Shown piece after piece: positions 23,329-32,028 of a stretch of DNA of 64,000 nucleotides (its first letter is position 1; every line of letters begins with the position of its first letter). The position numbers were made by a program, and so were the translations under genes. The stretch is from positions 1 through 64,000 of the forward strand of contig NZ_RXOF01000025.1 in assembly GCF_003970915.1 (NCBI RefSeq). Reading direction: 5' to 3'. The notes below the pieces were generated by a model that had not been told where the DNA came from, searched no databases, and saw nothing but the letters and a program-made list of their open reading frames with translations. Origin of the DNA: Hymenobacter gummosus. Its GTDB lineage: Bacteria; Bacteroidota; Bacteroidia; Cytophagales; Hymenobacteraceae.

Positions 23329-25005
23329 ATGACCTCTCCCACTTCCCCTGTCCTGGCGGCCGACGTGCTCATCATTGGGGCGGGGCTGGCCGGGCTGGTG
23401 GCCGCCTGCGAGCTGGCCGAGGCCGGCCGGCGCGTGCTGCTGCTCGACCAGGAGCCCGCACAAAACCTGGGCGGGCAAGCCTTCTGGTCGTTCGGCGGCC
23501 TGTTCCTGGTCGATTCGCCCGAGCAGCGCCGCCTGGGCATCCGCGACTCCTACGAGCTGGCTTGGCAGGACTGGCTGCACACCGCCGGCTTCGACCGCGC
23601 GGAGGACCACTGGCCGCGGCGCTGGGCCGAGGCCTACGTGCAGTTTGCGGCCGGCGAAAAGCGCAGCTGGCTGCGCCAGCGCGGTATTGGCTTTTTCCCG
23701 GTGGTGGGCTGGGCCGAGCGCGGCGGGGCCGGCAGCGCCGGCCCCGGCAACTCGGTACCCCGCTTCCACGTGACCTGGGGCACCGGGCCGGCCGTGGTGG
23801 CGCCCTTCGCCCAACGGGTGCGCGAGGCGGCCAGCCGGGGCCTGATTCAGCTCAAATTCCGCCACCGCGTGAGCGAATTATTGGTGCAGGGCGGGGCGGT
23901 GGTGGGCGCCACCGGCGAAGTGCTGGCCGACAGCGCGGCGGAGCGCGGCCAAAGCAGCTCCCGCGAAGTCGTGGGCTCGTTCTCCTGCCGGGCCCAGGCG
24001 GTGATTGTGACGGCCGGCGGCATCGGGGCCAACCACGAGTTGGTGCGCCAAAACTGGCCCGCCCGCCTCGGGGCGCCGCCGCGGCACATGCTTTCGGGCG
24101 TGCCCGAGCACGTCGACGGGCGCATGCTGGGCATCAGCGAGCGGGCCGGCGGCCGCATCATCAACCCCGACCGGATGTGGCACTACACCGAAGGCATCGA
24201 GAACTGGGCGCCCATCTGGCCCGGGCACGGCATCCGCATTCTGCCGGGGCCTTCGTCGCTGTGGCTGGATGCGCGGGGCCGGCGCCTGCCCGCGCCGCTG
24301 TTTCCGGGCTTCGATACGCTGGGCACACTGGCCTACCTGCGCCAGACCGGCTACGACTACTCCTGGTTTGTGCTGACGCAGAAGATTATCGAGAAGGAAT
24401 TTGCCCTGTCGGGCTCGGAGCAGAACCCCGACCTGACGGGCAAGAGCGTACGGCAGACGCTGGGCCGGGTGCGCGGCGGGGCGCCCCGGCCGGTGGCCGC
24501 TTTCATGCAGAATGGCGCCGATTTCGTGGTGCGCCGCACCCTGCCCGAGCTGGTGCAGGGCATGAACGAGCTGACCGGCGGCGAACCGCTCATCGACGCG
24601 GCGGCGCTGGCGACGGAAATCCAGCTGCGCGACCTGCAGCTGACCAACCCCTACGGCAAGGACGCCCAGCTGACGGCCATCCGCGGGGCCCGGGCCTACC
24701 TCGGCGACCGGCTCATCCGCACCGCCAAGCCCCACCGCCTGCTCGACGCCGCGGCCGGTCCGCTCATTGCCGTGCGCCTGCACGTTCTCACCCGCAAAAC
24801 CCTGGGCGGCCTGCACACCGACTTGCAGGCCCGCGTGCTCGGCGCCGACGGGCAGCCGGTGCCGGGCCTCTACGCCGCCGGCGAGGTGGCGGGCTTCGGC
24901 GGGGGCGGCATGCACGGCTACCGGGCGCTGGAAGGCACGTTTCTGGGCGGCTGCATCTTCTCGGGGCGCACGGCCGGCCGGGCCGCCGCCGCGGCCGTGG
25001 GCTGA
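23329..25005 (+). CDS. FAD-binding dehydrogenase (fumarate reductase/KstD-like flavoprotein)
   Basis: A 558-residue soluble flavoprotein. The N-terminal Rossmann motif DVLIIGAGLAGLVAACELAE is at residues 13-32, with the ribose-binding acid in VLLLDQE. An FAD_binding_2 domain follows, and the C-terminal FAD contact lies in GEVAGFGGGGMHGYRALEG, ending with a helix GRTAGRAAAAAVG. The architecture fits putative 3-ketosteroid dehydrogenase / fumarate-reductase-like 'FAD-binding dehydrogenases'; the substrate cannot be told. It lacks a signal peptide. The start ATG at 23329 lies 38 bp after the CarboxypepD_reg copy 3 stop. Confidence 0.85.
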   Translation: MTSPTSPVLAADVLIIGAGLAGLVAACELAEAGRRVLLLDQEPAQNLGGQAFWSFGGLFLVDSPEQRRLGIRDSYELAWQDWLHTAGFDRAEDHWPRRWAEAYVQFAAGEKRSWLRQRGIGFFPVVGWAERGGAGSAGPGNSVPRFHVTWGTGPAVVAPFAQRVREAASRGLIQLKFRHRVSELLVQGGAVVGATGEVLADSAAERGQSSSREVVGSFSCRAQAVIVTAGGIGANHELVRQNWPARLGAPPRHMLSGVPEHVDGRMLGISERAGGRIINPDRMWHYTEGIENWAPIWPGHGIRILPGPSSLWLDARGRRLPAPLFPGFDTLGTLAYLRQTGYDYSWFVLTQKIIEKEFALSGSEQNPDLTGKSVRQTLGRVRGGAPRPVAAFMQNGADFVVRRTLPELVQGMNELTGGEPLIDAAALATEIQLRDLQLTNPYGKDAQLTAIRGARAYLGDRLIRTAKPHRLLDAAAGPLIAVRLHVLTRKTLGGLHTDLQARVLGADGQPVPGLYAAGEVAGFGGGGMHGYRALEGTFLGGCIFSGRTAGRAAAAAVG

Positions 25006-25625
25006 TTTGCCGTTGACCCGGCGCCGCCGCAGCCCCTTGTTACGCCTCTCTTTTTCCGCTCTTGTGCCCATTACTAATCGTGCCGCCTGTTTGCGGCTGA
25101 CTGCGGCGCTGGCCCGCGGCATTGGCCGGCGGCCGCAAGGACAATCCGGCGGCGCCCTCCAAGCTGGGCGTCTTCGCCAACGGCCCCGAAAGCCGGGACG
25201 AAGCCGTCGAGCAGCGGCGGGCCGGGCCGCTGCTGCCCGCTGACCGGGGCCCCGGCCGTGCCCCGGCCCGACGACGTGGGGCGCTTCCTCACGCCCGCCA
25301 GGCTCGCATTTGGCAGCAGCGCCACGTACGCAACCACGGGCCCGCCGGCGTGCCCGGCAAGCCTTTGCCAAAAAAAGATAAGTCGGTCTTTCATCGTTCA
25401 GCCGCCCTCGCCGGGGCGGCTGAATTGCATTCTGGCGGCGCCGTAGGCTGATTTCAGGCCGACTTTTTTTTGCGGGGTTGATGCAACGACTCAGGCCTTT
25501 CGCCGGTCATGCGTCGAAATTGAATACTAGGATAACTACGTATAATTTTTACATTGTCCATCGGACATAGCTCCGTCCGCAGTCACCCAACTGTCCACAC
25601 CTCCCCCAACCTTTTTTCACCTTCT
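25006..25625. other. Gene-free stretch upstream of the surface protein
   Basis: A 620-bp gap with no convincing gene. A GC-rich hairpin (TTCAGCCGCCC with GGGGCGGCTGAA, about 25397-25424) lies between AAGTCGG (25380) and CCGACTTTTTTTT (about 25460), which pair as an outer stem with a T8 tract; this may terminate leftward-coming transcription. The last 120 bases are AT-rich and probably hold the promoter of the surface protein gene. Confidence 0.45.
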
Positions 25626-28600
25626 ATGCATCCACCTCTACCATTTGCGCAGCTGCTCCCCGAGTGGCGGCGCCTCACCGCGCATTGTCGCACGGCGGGC
25701 CGGGCGGCCTTGCTGCTGGCGGCCCTGTGGCTGACGGGCTTCGCGGCCCGGGCCCAGGCTCCGGCCAACGACAACCCCTGCGGCGCCGTGCAGCTGTCGT
25801 TGAACGGCAACCTGTGCACCGCGCCCACCGTGGGCACCAACGTCGGGGCCACCACCACTACCGTCAACGGGACGGTGGCCAACACCTGCGGAGCGTTCAA
25901 CAACACCGCGCCCAAGGACGTGTGGTACCGCTTCACCACCGACGCCACGGGCGCGGGCAGTGCCGGGGCCACCATCACCGTGACGGGCAACCCGGCCGGT
26001 TTGATTCGCCTGTTCTCGGCGCCTTCGTGCACGGGCACCTTCACCCAGATCAGCTGCTCGGCCTCGAACGCGGCCAACACCGCCGCCCCGCGCCTGGTAA
26101 CCGGGGCGCTGCAGCCCAGCACCACCTACTACATCCAGGTGGCCGGCTACACGTCCACCGACCAGCAGGGCCAGTTCACCATCTGCCTCACCGACCCGCC
26201 GGTGTGCGGGGCCCCGGCCGTGCTGGGCGTCACCTTCCCCTCGGCCACCTCGGCCTCGGTAACCTTCACGCCCGGTCCCGGCAACACCACCTTCACGGCC
26301 GTGCTGCAGGGCGGCCCCGGCGGGCAGCAGACGGTCAACAACGTCAACTCGCCGGTGCTGTTTTCGAACCTGACGCCGGGCACCACCTACTTCGTGAGCA
26401 TCCGCACCGAGTGCAACGGCGGCACGCTGCAGTCGCCCTTCTTCAGCTTCACCGTGCCGCTGCTGAACGATGACCCCTGCGGCGCCGTGTCGCTGCCGAT
26501 TTCGACGGCCTGCTCGCCCACTACCGGCACCACCTTCGGGGCCAGCACCACCGTGCCCAACGGCTACACCAACCCTGGCTGCGGCACCGACCCCAGCCCG
26601 CTGGACGTGTGGTACCAGTTTACGACCTCGGCCACCGGCGGGGCCAGCACCAGCGCCACCATCACCGTGACGGGCAACGCCGCCGGGCAGGTGCGCCTGT
26701 TCTCGGGCGCTTCGTGCTCGGGGGCGCTGACGCAGATTAGCTGCTCGCAGAGCCCCAACGGCCCGGCCGGGCCGCTCAGCTCCACCTCGCTCACGCCCAA
26801 CACCACCTACTACGTTCAGGTAGCCGGCTACTCCGACGCCAGCATCCGCGGCCAGTTTACCATCTGCGTGACGGGCGCCTCGGCCTGCCCCGACCCCACC
26901 AACATTGCCATTACCCCGCTGTCGGGCACCTCGGCCAGCCTCTCGTTTACGCCCGGCGGCAACGCCACCAGCTACAACGTCACCTACACCCCGCAGCCCG
27001 GCGGCCAGGTTACCACCGTCACGCCGGCACCCACCAACTCGCCGGTGACGCTGACGGGCCTCACGCCCGGCACCAGCTACACCGTAACGCTACAGGCGGT
27101 GTGCCCCGCCGGCCTGGGCTCCATCCTGACGCGCACCTACACGGCTACCTCCGGGGCGCCCTCCAACGATGAGTGCAACAACGCCACGCCGATTACCAGC
27201 ATCGGCATCGGCACTTGCGGCACGCCCGTTACGGCCACTATTACCGGCTCTACGCTTTCGACGGGCGTACTCGCGCAGAGCTGCGCCGGCACCGTAGCCC
27301 GCGACGTGTGGTTCTCGGTGGTGGTACCCTCCAACGGCATTCTGCAGCTGGAAACCGGGCTGGCTCCCACCGGCAACATCAACGACACGGGCATGGAGCT
27401 GTACTCGGGCAGCTGCGGCAACCTCACGCTGATTGAGTGCGACGACGACGACTCGCCCAACGGCAACTTCTCGCTGATTCGCCGCACCGGCCTCACGCCC
27501 GGCGCTACGCTGTACGTGCGCGTGTGGCGCTTCGGCACGGCCCCGAACGGCGAGTTTACCGTGTGCGCCCAGACCGACCTGCCCTGCCCGAACGTGACCA
27601 ACCTGGCCGTCGGCAGCATCGGCAGCACCACCGCTTCGCTCACGTTTACGGCTCCAGCTGGCGCCACCAGCTACACCGTGACTTACACCCCGGTGGGCGG
27701 CACGGTGGGCATTGTGCTGCCGGCCCCGACGGCTTCGCCCGTCAACCTCACCGGCCTCACGCCCAACACCAATTACACCGTCACCATCCAGTCGAACTGC
27801 GCGGCTGGTCCCGGCCTGCCGCTGGCCCTCACGTTTACGACCCTGCCGCCCGGCCCGGCCAACGACGACTGCGCGGGCGCCACGGCCCTGACGGTGGGCA
27901 CCAGCTGCGCCAACACCACGGTGAGCGTGGTGGGCGCTACGGTTTCCCCGGCCTCGGTGCCGGCCCCGGGCTGCTTCACCGGTGCCGTGAATGACGTGTG
28001 GTACACCCTGACGGTGCCCGCCAACGGCATCGTGCAGGTGAATACCAGCGCCGCCTCGGGCAGCGGCGTGACGGATACCGGCTTGGCCCTGTATTCGGGC
28101 AGCTGCGGCGCGCTGACGGCCATCGGCTGCAACGACAACGCGGGCGCCAACAACTTCTCGCAGGTGCGCGCCACCGGCCTCACCCCGGGCGCCACGGTGT
28201 ACGTGCGGGCCTGGCAGGTGGGCGGCACGCCCGGCACCTTCAGCATCTGCGCCACCACCGACCCGCCCTGCCCGGCGCCGAGCAACCTGGCCATTTCGGC
28301 CGTGTCGACGACCTCGGCCACCTTCAGCTTTACGCCGCCGGCCAGCGGCACCAGCTACACGGTGACGTACACGGCAGCCGGCGGCCAGCCCGTAACGGTA
28401 ACGCCCACGCCCACCGCCTCGCCGGTGCAGCTGACCGGCCTCACGCCCGGCACTGCCTACACGGTGAGCATCATTAGCAACTGCGGCAGCAGCCAGACCT
28501 CGACGGCGGCTACCATCAGCTTTACCACCACCAGCTGCATTCCGCCCGTCAACCTGACGGTGAGCGGCATCACCACCACGGCGGCCACGGTGGCCTTCGG

Positions 28601-30179
28601 AATTGGCAACGGCGCCAGCTACACCTTCACCTACACCGCGCAGGGCGGCTCGCCGGTGACGGTGACGCCCAACCCGACCGGCTCGCCGGTGCAGCTCAGC
28701 GGCCTCACGCCCGGCACCCAATACACGGTGAGCATCGTGTCGAACTGCGGGCCGGGGCAGACGTCCATTCCGGCGACGACCACCTTTACCACGCAAGCCC
28801 TGTCCTGTAACCCCGTGACGAGCCTGGCGGCCGCTTCGGTGACGACGACTTCGGCCAGCATCACCTTCACCCCGGCCAGCACCAGCACCAGCTACACGGT
28901 GACGTACACGGCTGCCGGGGGCCAGCCCGTGACGGTAACGCCCACGCCCACCGCCTCGCCGGTGCAGCTGACGGGCCTGACGCCCGGCACCACCTACACA
29001 GTGAACGTGATTAGCAGTTGCGGCGCCGGACAGACCTCGACCACGGCCACGACTACCTTCACCACCACGGCCCTGCCCACCTGTAACCCGGTGACGGCCC
29101 TCACGGCCACGGCCATAACCACGACCTCGGCCAACCTGACCTTTACGCCGGCCGCGGCGGGCACCAGCTACACGGTGACGTACACGGCCGCCGGCGGCCA
29201 GCCCCAGACGGTGACGCCCGCGCCGACGTCGTCGCCGGTGACGCTGACGAGCCTGACGCCGGGTACGACTTACACCGTATCGGTGGTGAGCAACTGCGGC
29301 GCGGGCCAGACCTCGACGGCCGCCACCACTACCTTCACCACGCAGGCGGCCCCGACCTGTCCGCCCGTTACCAACGTGGCTGTGGGCAGCCTCACCAGCA
29401 CCGGCGCCAGCGTGAGCTTCGTGCCGGGCGCGGGCAACACCACCTACGCGGTGACCTACACGGCCCAGGGCGGCCAGCCCGTCACGGTGACGCCGGCGCC
29501 CCTCACGTCGCCGGTGACGCTGACCGGCCTCACGCCCAGCACTCAGTACACGGTGTGCGTGACGGGCAGCTGCGGCCTGCAAACCACCGCGCCGGTATGC
29601 GTGACGTTTACCACCCCGGCCCCGCCGACGGTGTGCGCCCCGGTAACCGGCCTGACCGTCGGCTCGGTAACCAGCACCACGGCGACGCTGAGCTTCACGC
29701 CCAGCACCACGGCCACCAACTACACGGTGACGTACACGGCCGCCGGGGGCCAGGCCCAAACGGTAACGCCCAACCCGACCACTTCGCCCTACGTGCTGGC
29801 CAACCTGCAGCCAAACACCGCCTACACGGTGAGCGTGGTGAGCAACTGCGCCGGCGGCACTACCTCGACGGCCAGCACGGCCACCTTTACCACGCTGGTG
29901 ACGGCCACCCGCGACGCGGCCCTGGCCGCCCGCGTGGGCCTGTACCCCAACCCCACGCAGCGCACGTTCTGGCTGGAAGTACCCGCCGAACTGGCCCGCA
30001 AGGCCATGACGGTGACCCTGCACAACACCCTGGGCCAGCAAGTGCAGGTGCGCAGCCTGCCCGCCGCCGGAGCCGCGGTGAAAGCCTCGTTCGACGTGTC
30101 GGCCCTGCCCCGCGGCGTGTACCTGCTGCACCTGACCACCAACGAGGGTAGCCTGGTGAAGCGCTTGGTGGTAGAATAA
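25626..30179 (+). CDS. Large T9SS-secreted fibronectin type III surface protein
   Basis: A 1,517-residue protein. The start MHPPLPFAQLL at 25626 leads into a long signal peptide ending AARAQAPAND. Four related beta-modules of about 140 residues (each beginning NDxPCGA or NDxC and containing DVWY/F) alternate with FN3 domains at about 45-880. Six further FN3 domains run to about 1425, giving nine in all; each has the TSYTVTYTAAGGQPVTVTP and LTGLTPGTxYTV pattern and a Cys pair. The last 85 residues form a T9SS type A sorting domain (VGLYPNPTQRTFWLEVP ... LPRGVYLLHLTT ... KRLVVE). The protein is likely exported by PorU-dependent T9SS and anchored or released at the surface. It may act in adhesion or as a carrier; no catalytic domain is seen. 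Confidence 0.92.
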   Translation: MHPPLPFAQLLPEWRRLTAHCRTAGRAALLLAALWLTGFAARAQAPANDNPCGAVQLSLNGNLCTAPTVGTNVGATTTTVNGTVANTCGAFNNTAPKDVWYRFTTDATGAGSAGATITVTGNPAGLIRLFSAPSCTGTFTQISCSASNAANTAAPRLVTGALQPSTTYYIQVAGYTSTDQQGQFTICLTDPPVCGAPAVLGVTFPSATSASVTFTPGPGNTTFTAVLQGGPGGQQTVNNVNSPVLFSNLTPGTTYFVSIRTECNGGTLQSPFFSFTVPLLNDDPCGAVSLPISTACSPTTGTTFGASTTVPNGYTNPGCGTDPSPLDVWYQFTTSATGGASTSATITVTGNAAGQVRLFSGASCSGALTQISCSQSPNGPAGPLSSTSLTPNTTYYVQVAGYSDASIRGQFTICVTGASACPDPTNIAITPLSGTSASLSFTPGGNATSYNVTYTPQPGGQVTTVTPAPTNSPVTLTGLTPGTSYTVTLQAVCPAGLGSILTRTYTATSGAPSNDECNNATPITSIGIGTCGTPVTATITGSTLSTGVLAQSCAGTVARDVWFSVVVPSNGILQLETGLAPTGNINDTGMELYSGSCGNLTLIECDDDDSPNGNFSLIRRTGLTPGATLYVRVWRFGTAPNGEFTVCAQTDLPCPNVTNLAVGSIGSTTASLTFTAPAGATSYTVTYTPVGGTVGIVLPAPTASPVNLTGLTPNTNYTVTIQSNCAAGPGLPLALTFTTLPPGPANDDCAGATALTVGTSCANTTVSVVGATVSPASVPAPGCFTGAVNDVWYTLTVPANGIVQVNTSAASGSGVTDTGLALYSGSCGALTAIGCNDNAGANNFSQVRATGLTPGATVYVRAWQVGGTPGTFSICATTDPPCPAPSNLAISAVSTTSATFSFTPPASGTSYTVTYTAAGGQPVTVTPTPTASPVQLTGLTPGTAYTVSIISNCGSSQTSTAATISFTTTSCIPPVNLTVSGITTTAATVAFGIGNGASYTFTYTAQGGSPVTVTPNPTGSPVQLSGLTPGTQYTVSIVSNCGPGQTSIPATTTFTTQALSCNPVTSLAAASVTTTSASITFTPASTSTSYTVTYTAAGGQPVTVTPTPTASPVQLTGLTPGTTYTVNVISSCGAGQTSTTATTTFTTTALPTCNPVTALTATAITTTSANLTFTPAAAGTSYTVTYTAAGGQPQTVTPAPTSSPVTLTSLTPGTTYTVSVVSNCGAGQTSTAATTTFTTQAAPTCPPVTNVAVGSLTSTGASVSFVPGAGNTTYAVTYTAQGGQPVTVTPAPLTSPVTLTGLTPSTQYTVCVTGSCGLQTTAPVCVTFTTPAPPTVCAPVTGLTVGSVTSTTATLSFTPSTTATNYTVTYTAAGGQAQTVTPNPTTSPYVLANLQPNTAYTVSVVSNCAGGTTSTASTATFTTLVTATRDAALAARVGLYPNPTQRTFWLEVPAELARKAMTVTLHNTLGQQVQVRSLPAAGAAVKASFDVSALPRGVYLLHLTTNEGSLVKRLVVE
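28350..29340 (+). repeat. Intragenic tandem repeats encoding near-identical FN3 domains
   Basis: FN3 domains 4 to 7 share long near-identical DNA. For example, the block encoding AAGGQPVTVTPTPTASPVQL occurs at about 28376-28435 and again near 28912-28971 with only a few silent changes. The repeat period is about 270 bp. This level of DNA identity within a gene suggests recent duplication or gene conversion, and it is a site for copy-number change. Confidence 0.8.
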
Positions 30180-30208
30180 CCCCCGGCCGTACCGCTGCTC
30201 TCTAACTG

Positions 30209-30243
30209 AAAAAGCCCCAACGCCGCTGCGTTGGGGCTTTTTT
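30209..30243 (+). terminator. Terminator after the surface protein gene
   Basis: AAAAAGCCCCAACGC (30209-30223) pairs with GCGTTGGGGCTTTTTT (30228-30243) around a four-base loop. It has T's on one side and A's on the other, so it may act in both directions between convergent genes. Confidence 0.92.
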
Positions 30244-30306
30244 GTTGCCAGTACCGAGCCTTTTGGACTCCAGCCCTGGGCTGACCCCGCCGCGGCCCGG
30301 GCGGGG

Positions 30307-30792
30307 TCAGAAAAGTGCCGGCTGCCACTGCCGTAACCAGCGCAGCACCGCCTGGTCGCTGGGTCGGTTGGCCAAGGCCTTGTGGTGGAGAAGGTCGGTG
30401 GGCGGCAGCAGGGGCAGGCCCTGGTGCCAGCGGCAGTGGGCCTGGAAGACGGGCCAGCTCCAGAAGTCGTTTTCGTAGGCGCAGTCGAGTACGGCCCCGG
30501 ACTGGTGGGCCCGGAAGTAGTACTTACCCGGCAGGTCGGCGGCCGGCAGGGGTAGCGGCAAGGGCTGCTGCCAGAGGGTCAGCTGCCAGCCCCCGCCATC
30601 CAGCAGTTGCGCCGCGCGGTTCAGCACCTCGGTGTCCGGCGGCAGCTGCAGGTCGCAGTCGGCCACCAGACGACGCGGCAGGGCGGGGCACTGCAGGCGC
30701 AGGGCAAAGGTGCCCAGCCCCACGAAGGGAATACCGACGGCCACTAGCTGGCGCAGGGTGGCGAGGTAAAGCTGCTCGTGGGCGCGCGTCAT
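30307..30792 (-). CDS. Nucleotidyltransferase-like protein
   Basis: A 161-residue protein with the outline of a minimal nucleotidyltransferase fold: an N-terminal helix (HEQLYLATLRQLVAVGIPFV), a GLGTFALRL strand-turn, an acidic ADCDLQL strand that would carry metal-binding Asp residues, a second strand VLDCAYENDF, and LPPTDLLHHKALANRPSDQAVL near the end, which resembles the AbiEii/DUF6036 'L..K..A..R..KD..D' segment. Its start overlaps the end of the upstream radical SAM gene by 4 bp (ATGA), so the two are translationally coupled. No antitoxin-like partner is nearby. What it modifies, if anything, is unknown. Confidence 0.6.
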   Translation of the reverse strand: MTRAHEQLYLATLRQLVAVGIPFVGLGTFALRLQCPALPRRLVADCDLQLPPDTEVLNRAAQLLDGGGWQLTLWQQPLPLPLPAADLPGKYYFRAHQSGAVLDCAYENDFWSWPVFQAHCRWHQGLPLLPPTDLLHHKALANRPSDQAVLRWLRQWQPALF

Positions 30793-31895
30793 GGCTGGGT
30801 GGCCGCGGGCTGGGGCTGGGCCCGACTGAGCACCCGGCTGTCGGGGTCCCAGTCGCCGGCCAGCGTGCCATCGGAGTGCAGGATGAGCTTCTGCAGCACG
30901 TTGGTGGCGTTGGCGGCCTGCAGGGCCGGGTAGCTGGAGGTTTCGAAGATGACCTCCAGCTGCTGGTAGCGGTAATGCTCGTTGTAGTAATAGTAGCCGA
31001 ACGTGCTGCCCGCGTACTTCCAGCCGGGCCGCGGGGCGTCGAGCGTGGGCGCCACGGCACCCAGCAGCGGCTCGATGGGCACGCGCTGCTGCTCAATCCA
31101 GTCGGTAAACACGTTGGGCAGGTAGCTGCCTTCCAGCCGGCTCAGCTCCCGAAACACCACCTGCCGCACGCCCAGCCCGGCGGCCCAAGCGAGGTAGCGC
31201 TCCACGTCGGGCAGGGTGGCAATGCCCAGCCGCGTCAGGATGCAGGAGTTTTTCACCGCCAGGTGCCCGTGCAGCCAGCCGACGGTGTGGGCGTACACGG
31301 CGTTGTGGCGGATGGGCTGGTTGCGGTTGAAGCGCATAATCTGTTGGTTTACGCCCTCGTCGTCGTGGCAGCGCGAGAGTTCCAGCCGCGTCAGGCCGAA
31401 GTCCTGCAGGGCCAGGGCAAGGTCAGGGCTGGTGGCCAGGCCGCTGCCGTTGGTGTACAGCACTTTCTCGTCGAATACCACGCCCTCGGCTTCCAGGGCA
31501 GTGAGCGTGGCCAGCAGCTCGCGCAGCCAGCGGGGCTCGGCCGTGGCCTCCAGGCCCGACAAGCTCAGGCCCAGCGGCCAGTGCCGAAAGGGCCGCAGCA
31601 CCTCGCGCAGGCGGGCGAAGTAGGCCGGGTAGTCGTCGATGAGGCGCCGGGCCGTGAGCTGGTGGCCGTCGTAGCGCTGCAGCTCCTCGGAGCAGAAGGC
31701 GCAGTGGGCCGTGCAGCGCACCGCGTTGGCAAACGGCGTGAACGTGAGGCCCGGCCGCAACCGCCAGTGCTGGCCAAACGCCGCCAGCTCCGTGGGCGGC
31801 GCCGGCTCGTACAGCCGCCAGGCCTGCTCCCGGAACCGGGCCAGCTCGGCCGCCGTGGCCGCCACGCGAAACTGATTGCGGGAAGGAAGCGTCAT
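30789..31895 (-). CDS. Radical SAM protein of unknown function
   Basis: A 368-residue radical SAM enzyme. The [4Fe-4S] cysteines are in CTAHCAFCSEE (Cys61, Cys65, Cys68), followed by a GLEATAEPRWL segment in the usual GGEP-like position, and later strands GLTRLELSRCHDDEG and GVRQVVFRELSRLEGSYLP. The C-terminal third has a Tyr-rich TFGYYYYNEHYRYQQ and KLILHSDGTLAGDWDPDSR, with no SPASM Cys cluster. The start MTLPSRNQFR at 31895 avoids an unsupported 13-codon extension. It overlaps the nucleotidyltransferase-like gene by 4 bp. The pair resembles two-gene modification cassettes, but the target is not known. Confidence 0.82.
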   Translation of the reverse strand: MTLPSRNQFRVAATAAELARFREQAWRLYEPAPPTELAAFGQHWRLRPGLTFTPFANAVRCTAHCAFCSEELQRYDGHQLTARRLIDDYPAYFARLREVLRPFRHWPLGLSLSGLEATAEPRWLRELLATLTALEAEGVVFDEKVLYTNGSGLATSPDLALALQDFGLTRLELSRCHDDEGVNQQIMRFNRNQPIRHNAVYAHTVGWLHGHLAVKNSCILTRLGIATLPDVERYLAWAAGLGVRQVVFRELSRLEGSYLPNVFTDWIEQQRVPIEPLLGAVAPTLDAPRPGWKYAGSTFGYYYYNEHYRYQQLEVIFETSSYPALQAANATNVLQKLILHSDGTLAGDWDPDSRVLSRAQPQPAATQP

Positions 31896-32028
31896 GCGAA
31901 AAAAATCGGGTGGCACCAGCTGCCCCGCGCGCACACGGCCGGGCAGCTCAGCGGTAGTTTACGCAGCCGGGGCCCGCACCGCCATATACCGCGCACCGGC
32001 CGCCACCTTTGGCTGCCGCAAGCCGCCG

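Noticed and set aside
28350-29900. Regular repeats suggesting a CRISPR array
   Set aside because: The repeat period is about 270 bp and lies in frame within FN3 coding sequence. There are no 25-40-bp repeats with unique spacers and no cas genes.
27090-30131. A 1,013-codon open frame on the minus strand
   Set aside because: It lies wholly inside the FN3 surface protein gene, reads as Arg/Gly/His-rich low complexity and matches no family. It is a shadow of repetitive GC-rich coding DNA.
30307-30792. AbiEii-type toxin of an abortive-infection system
   Set aside because: There is no AbiEi-like antitoxin. The coupled partner is a radical SAM enzyme, and the AbiEii motifs are only partly visible.
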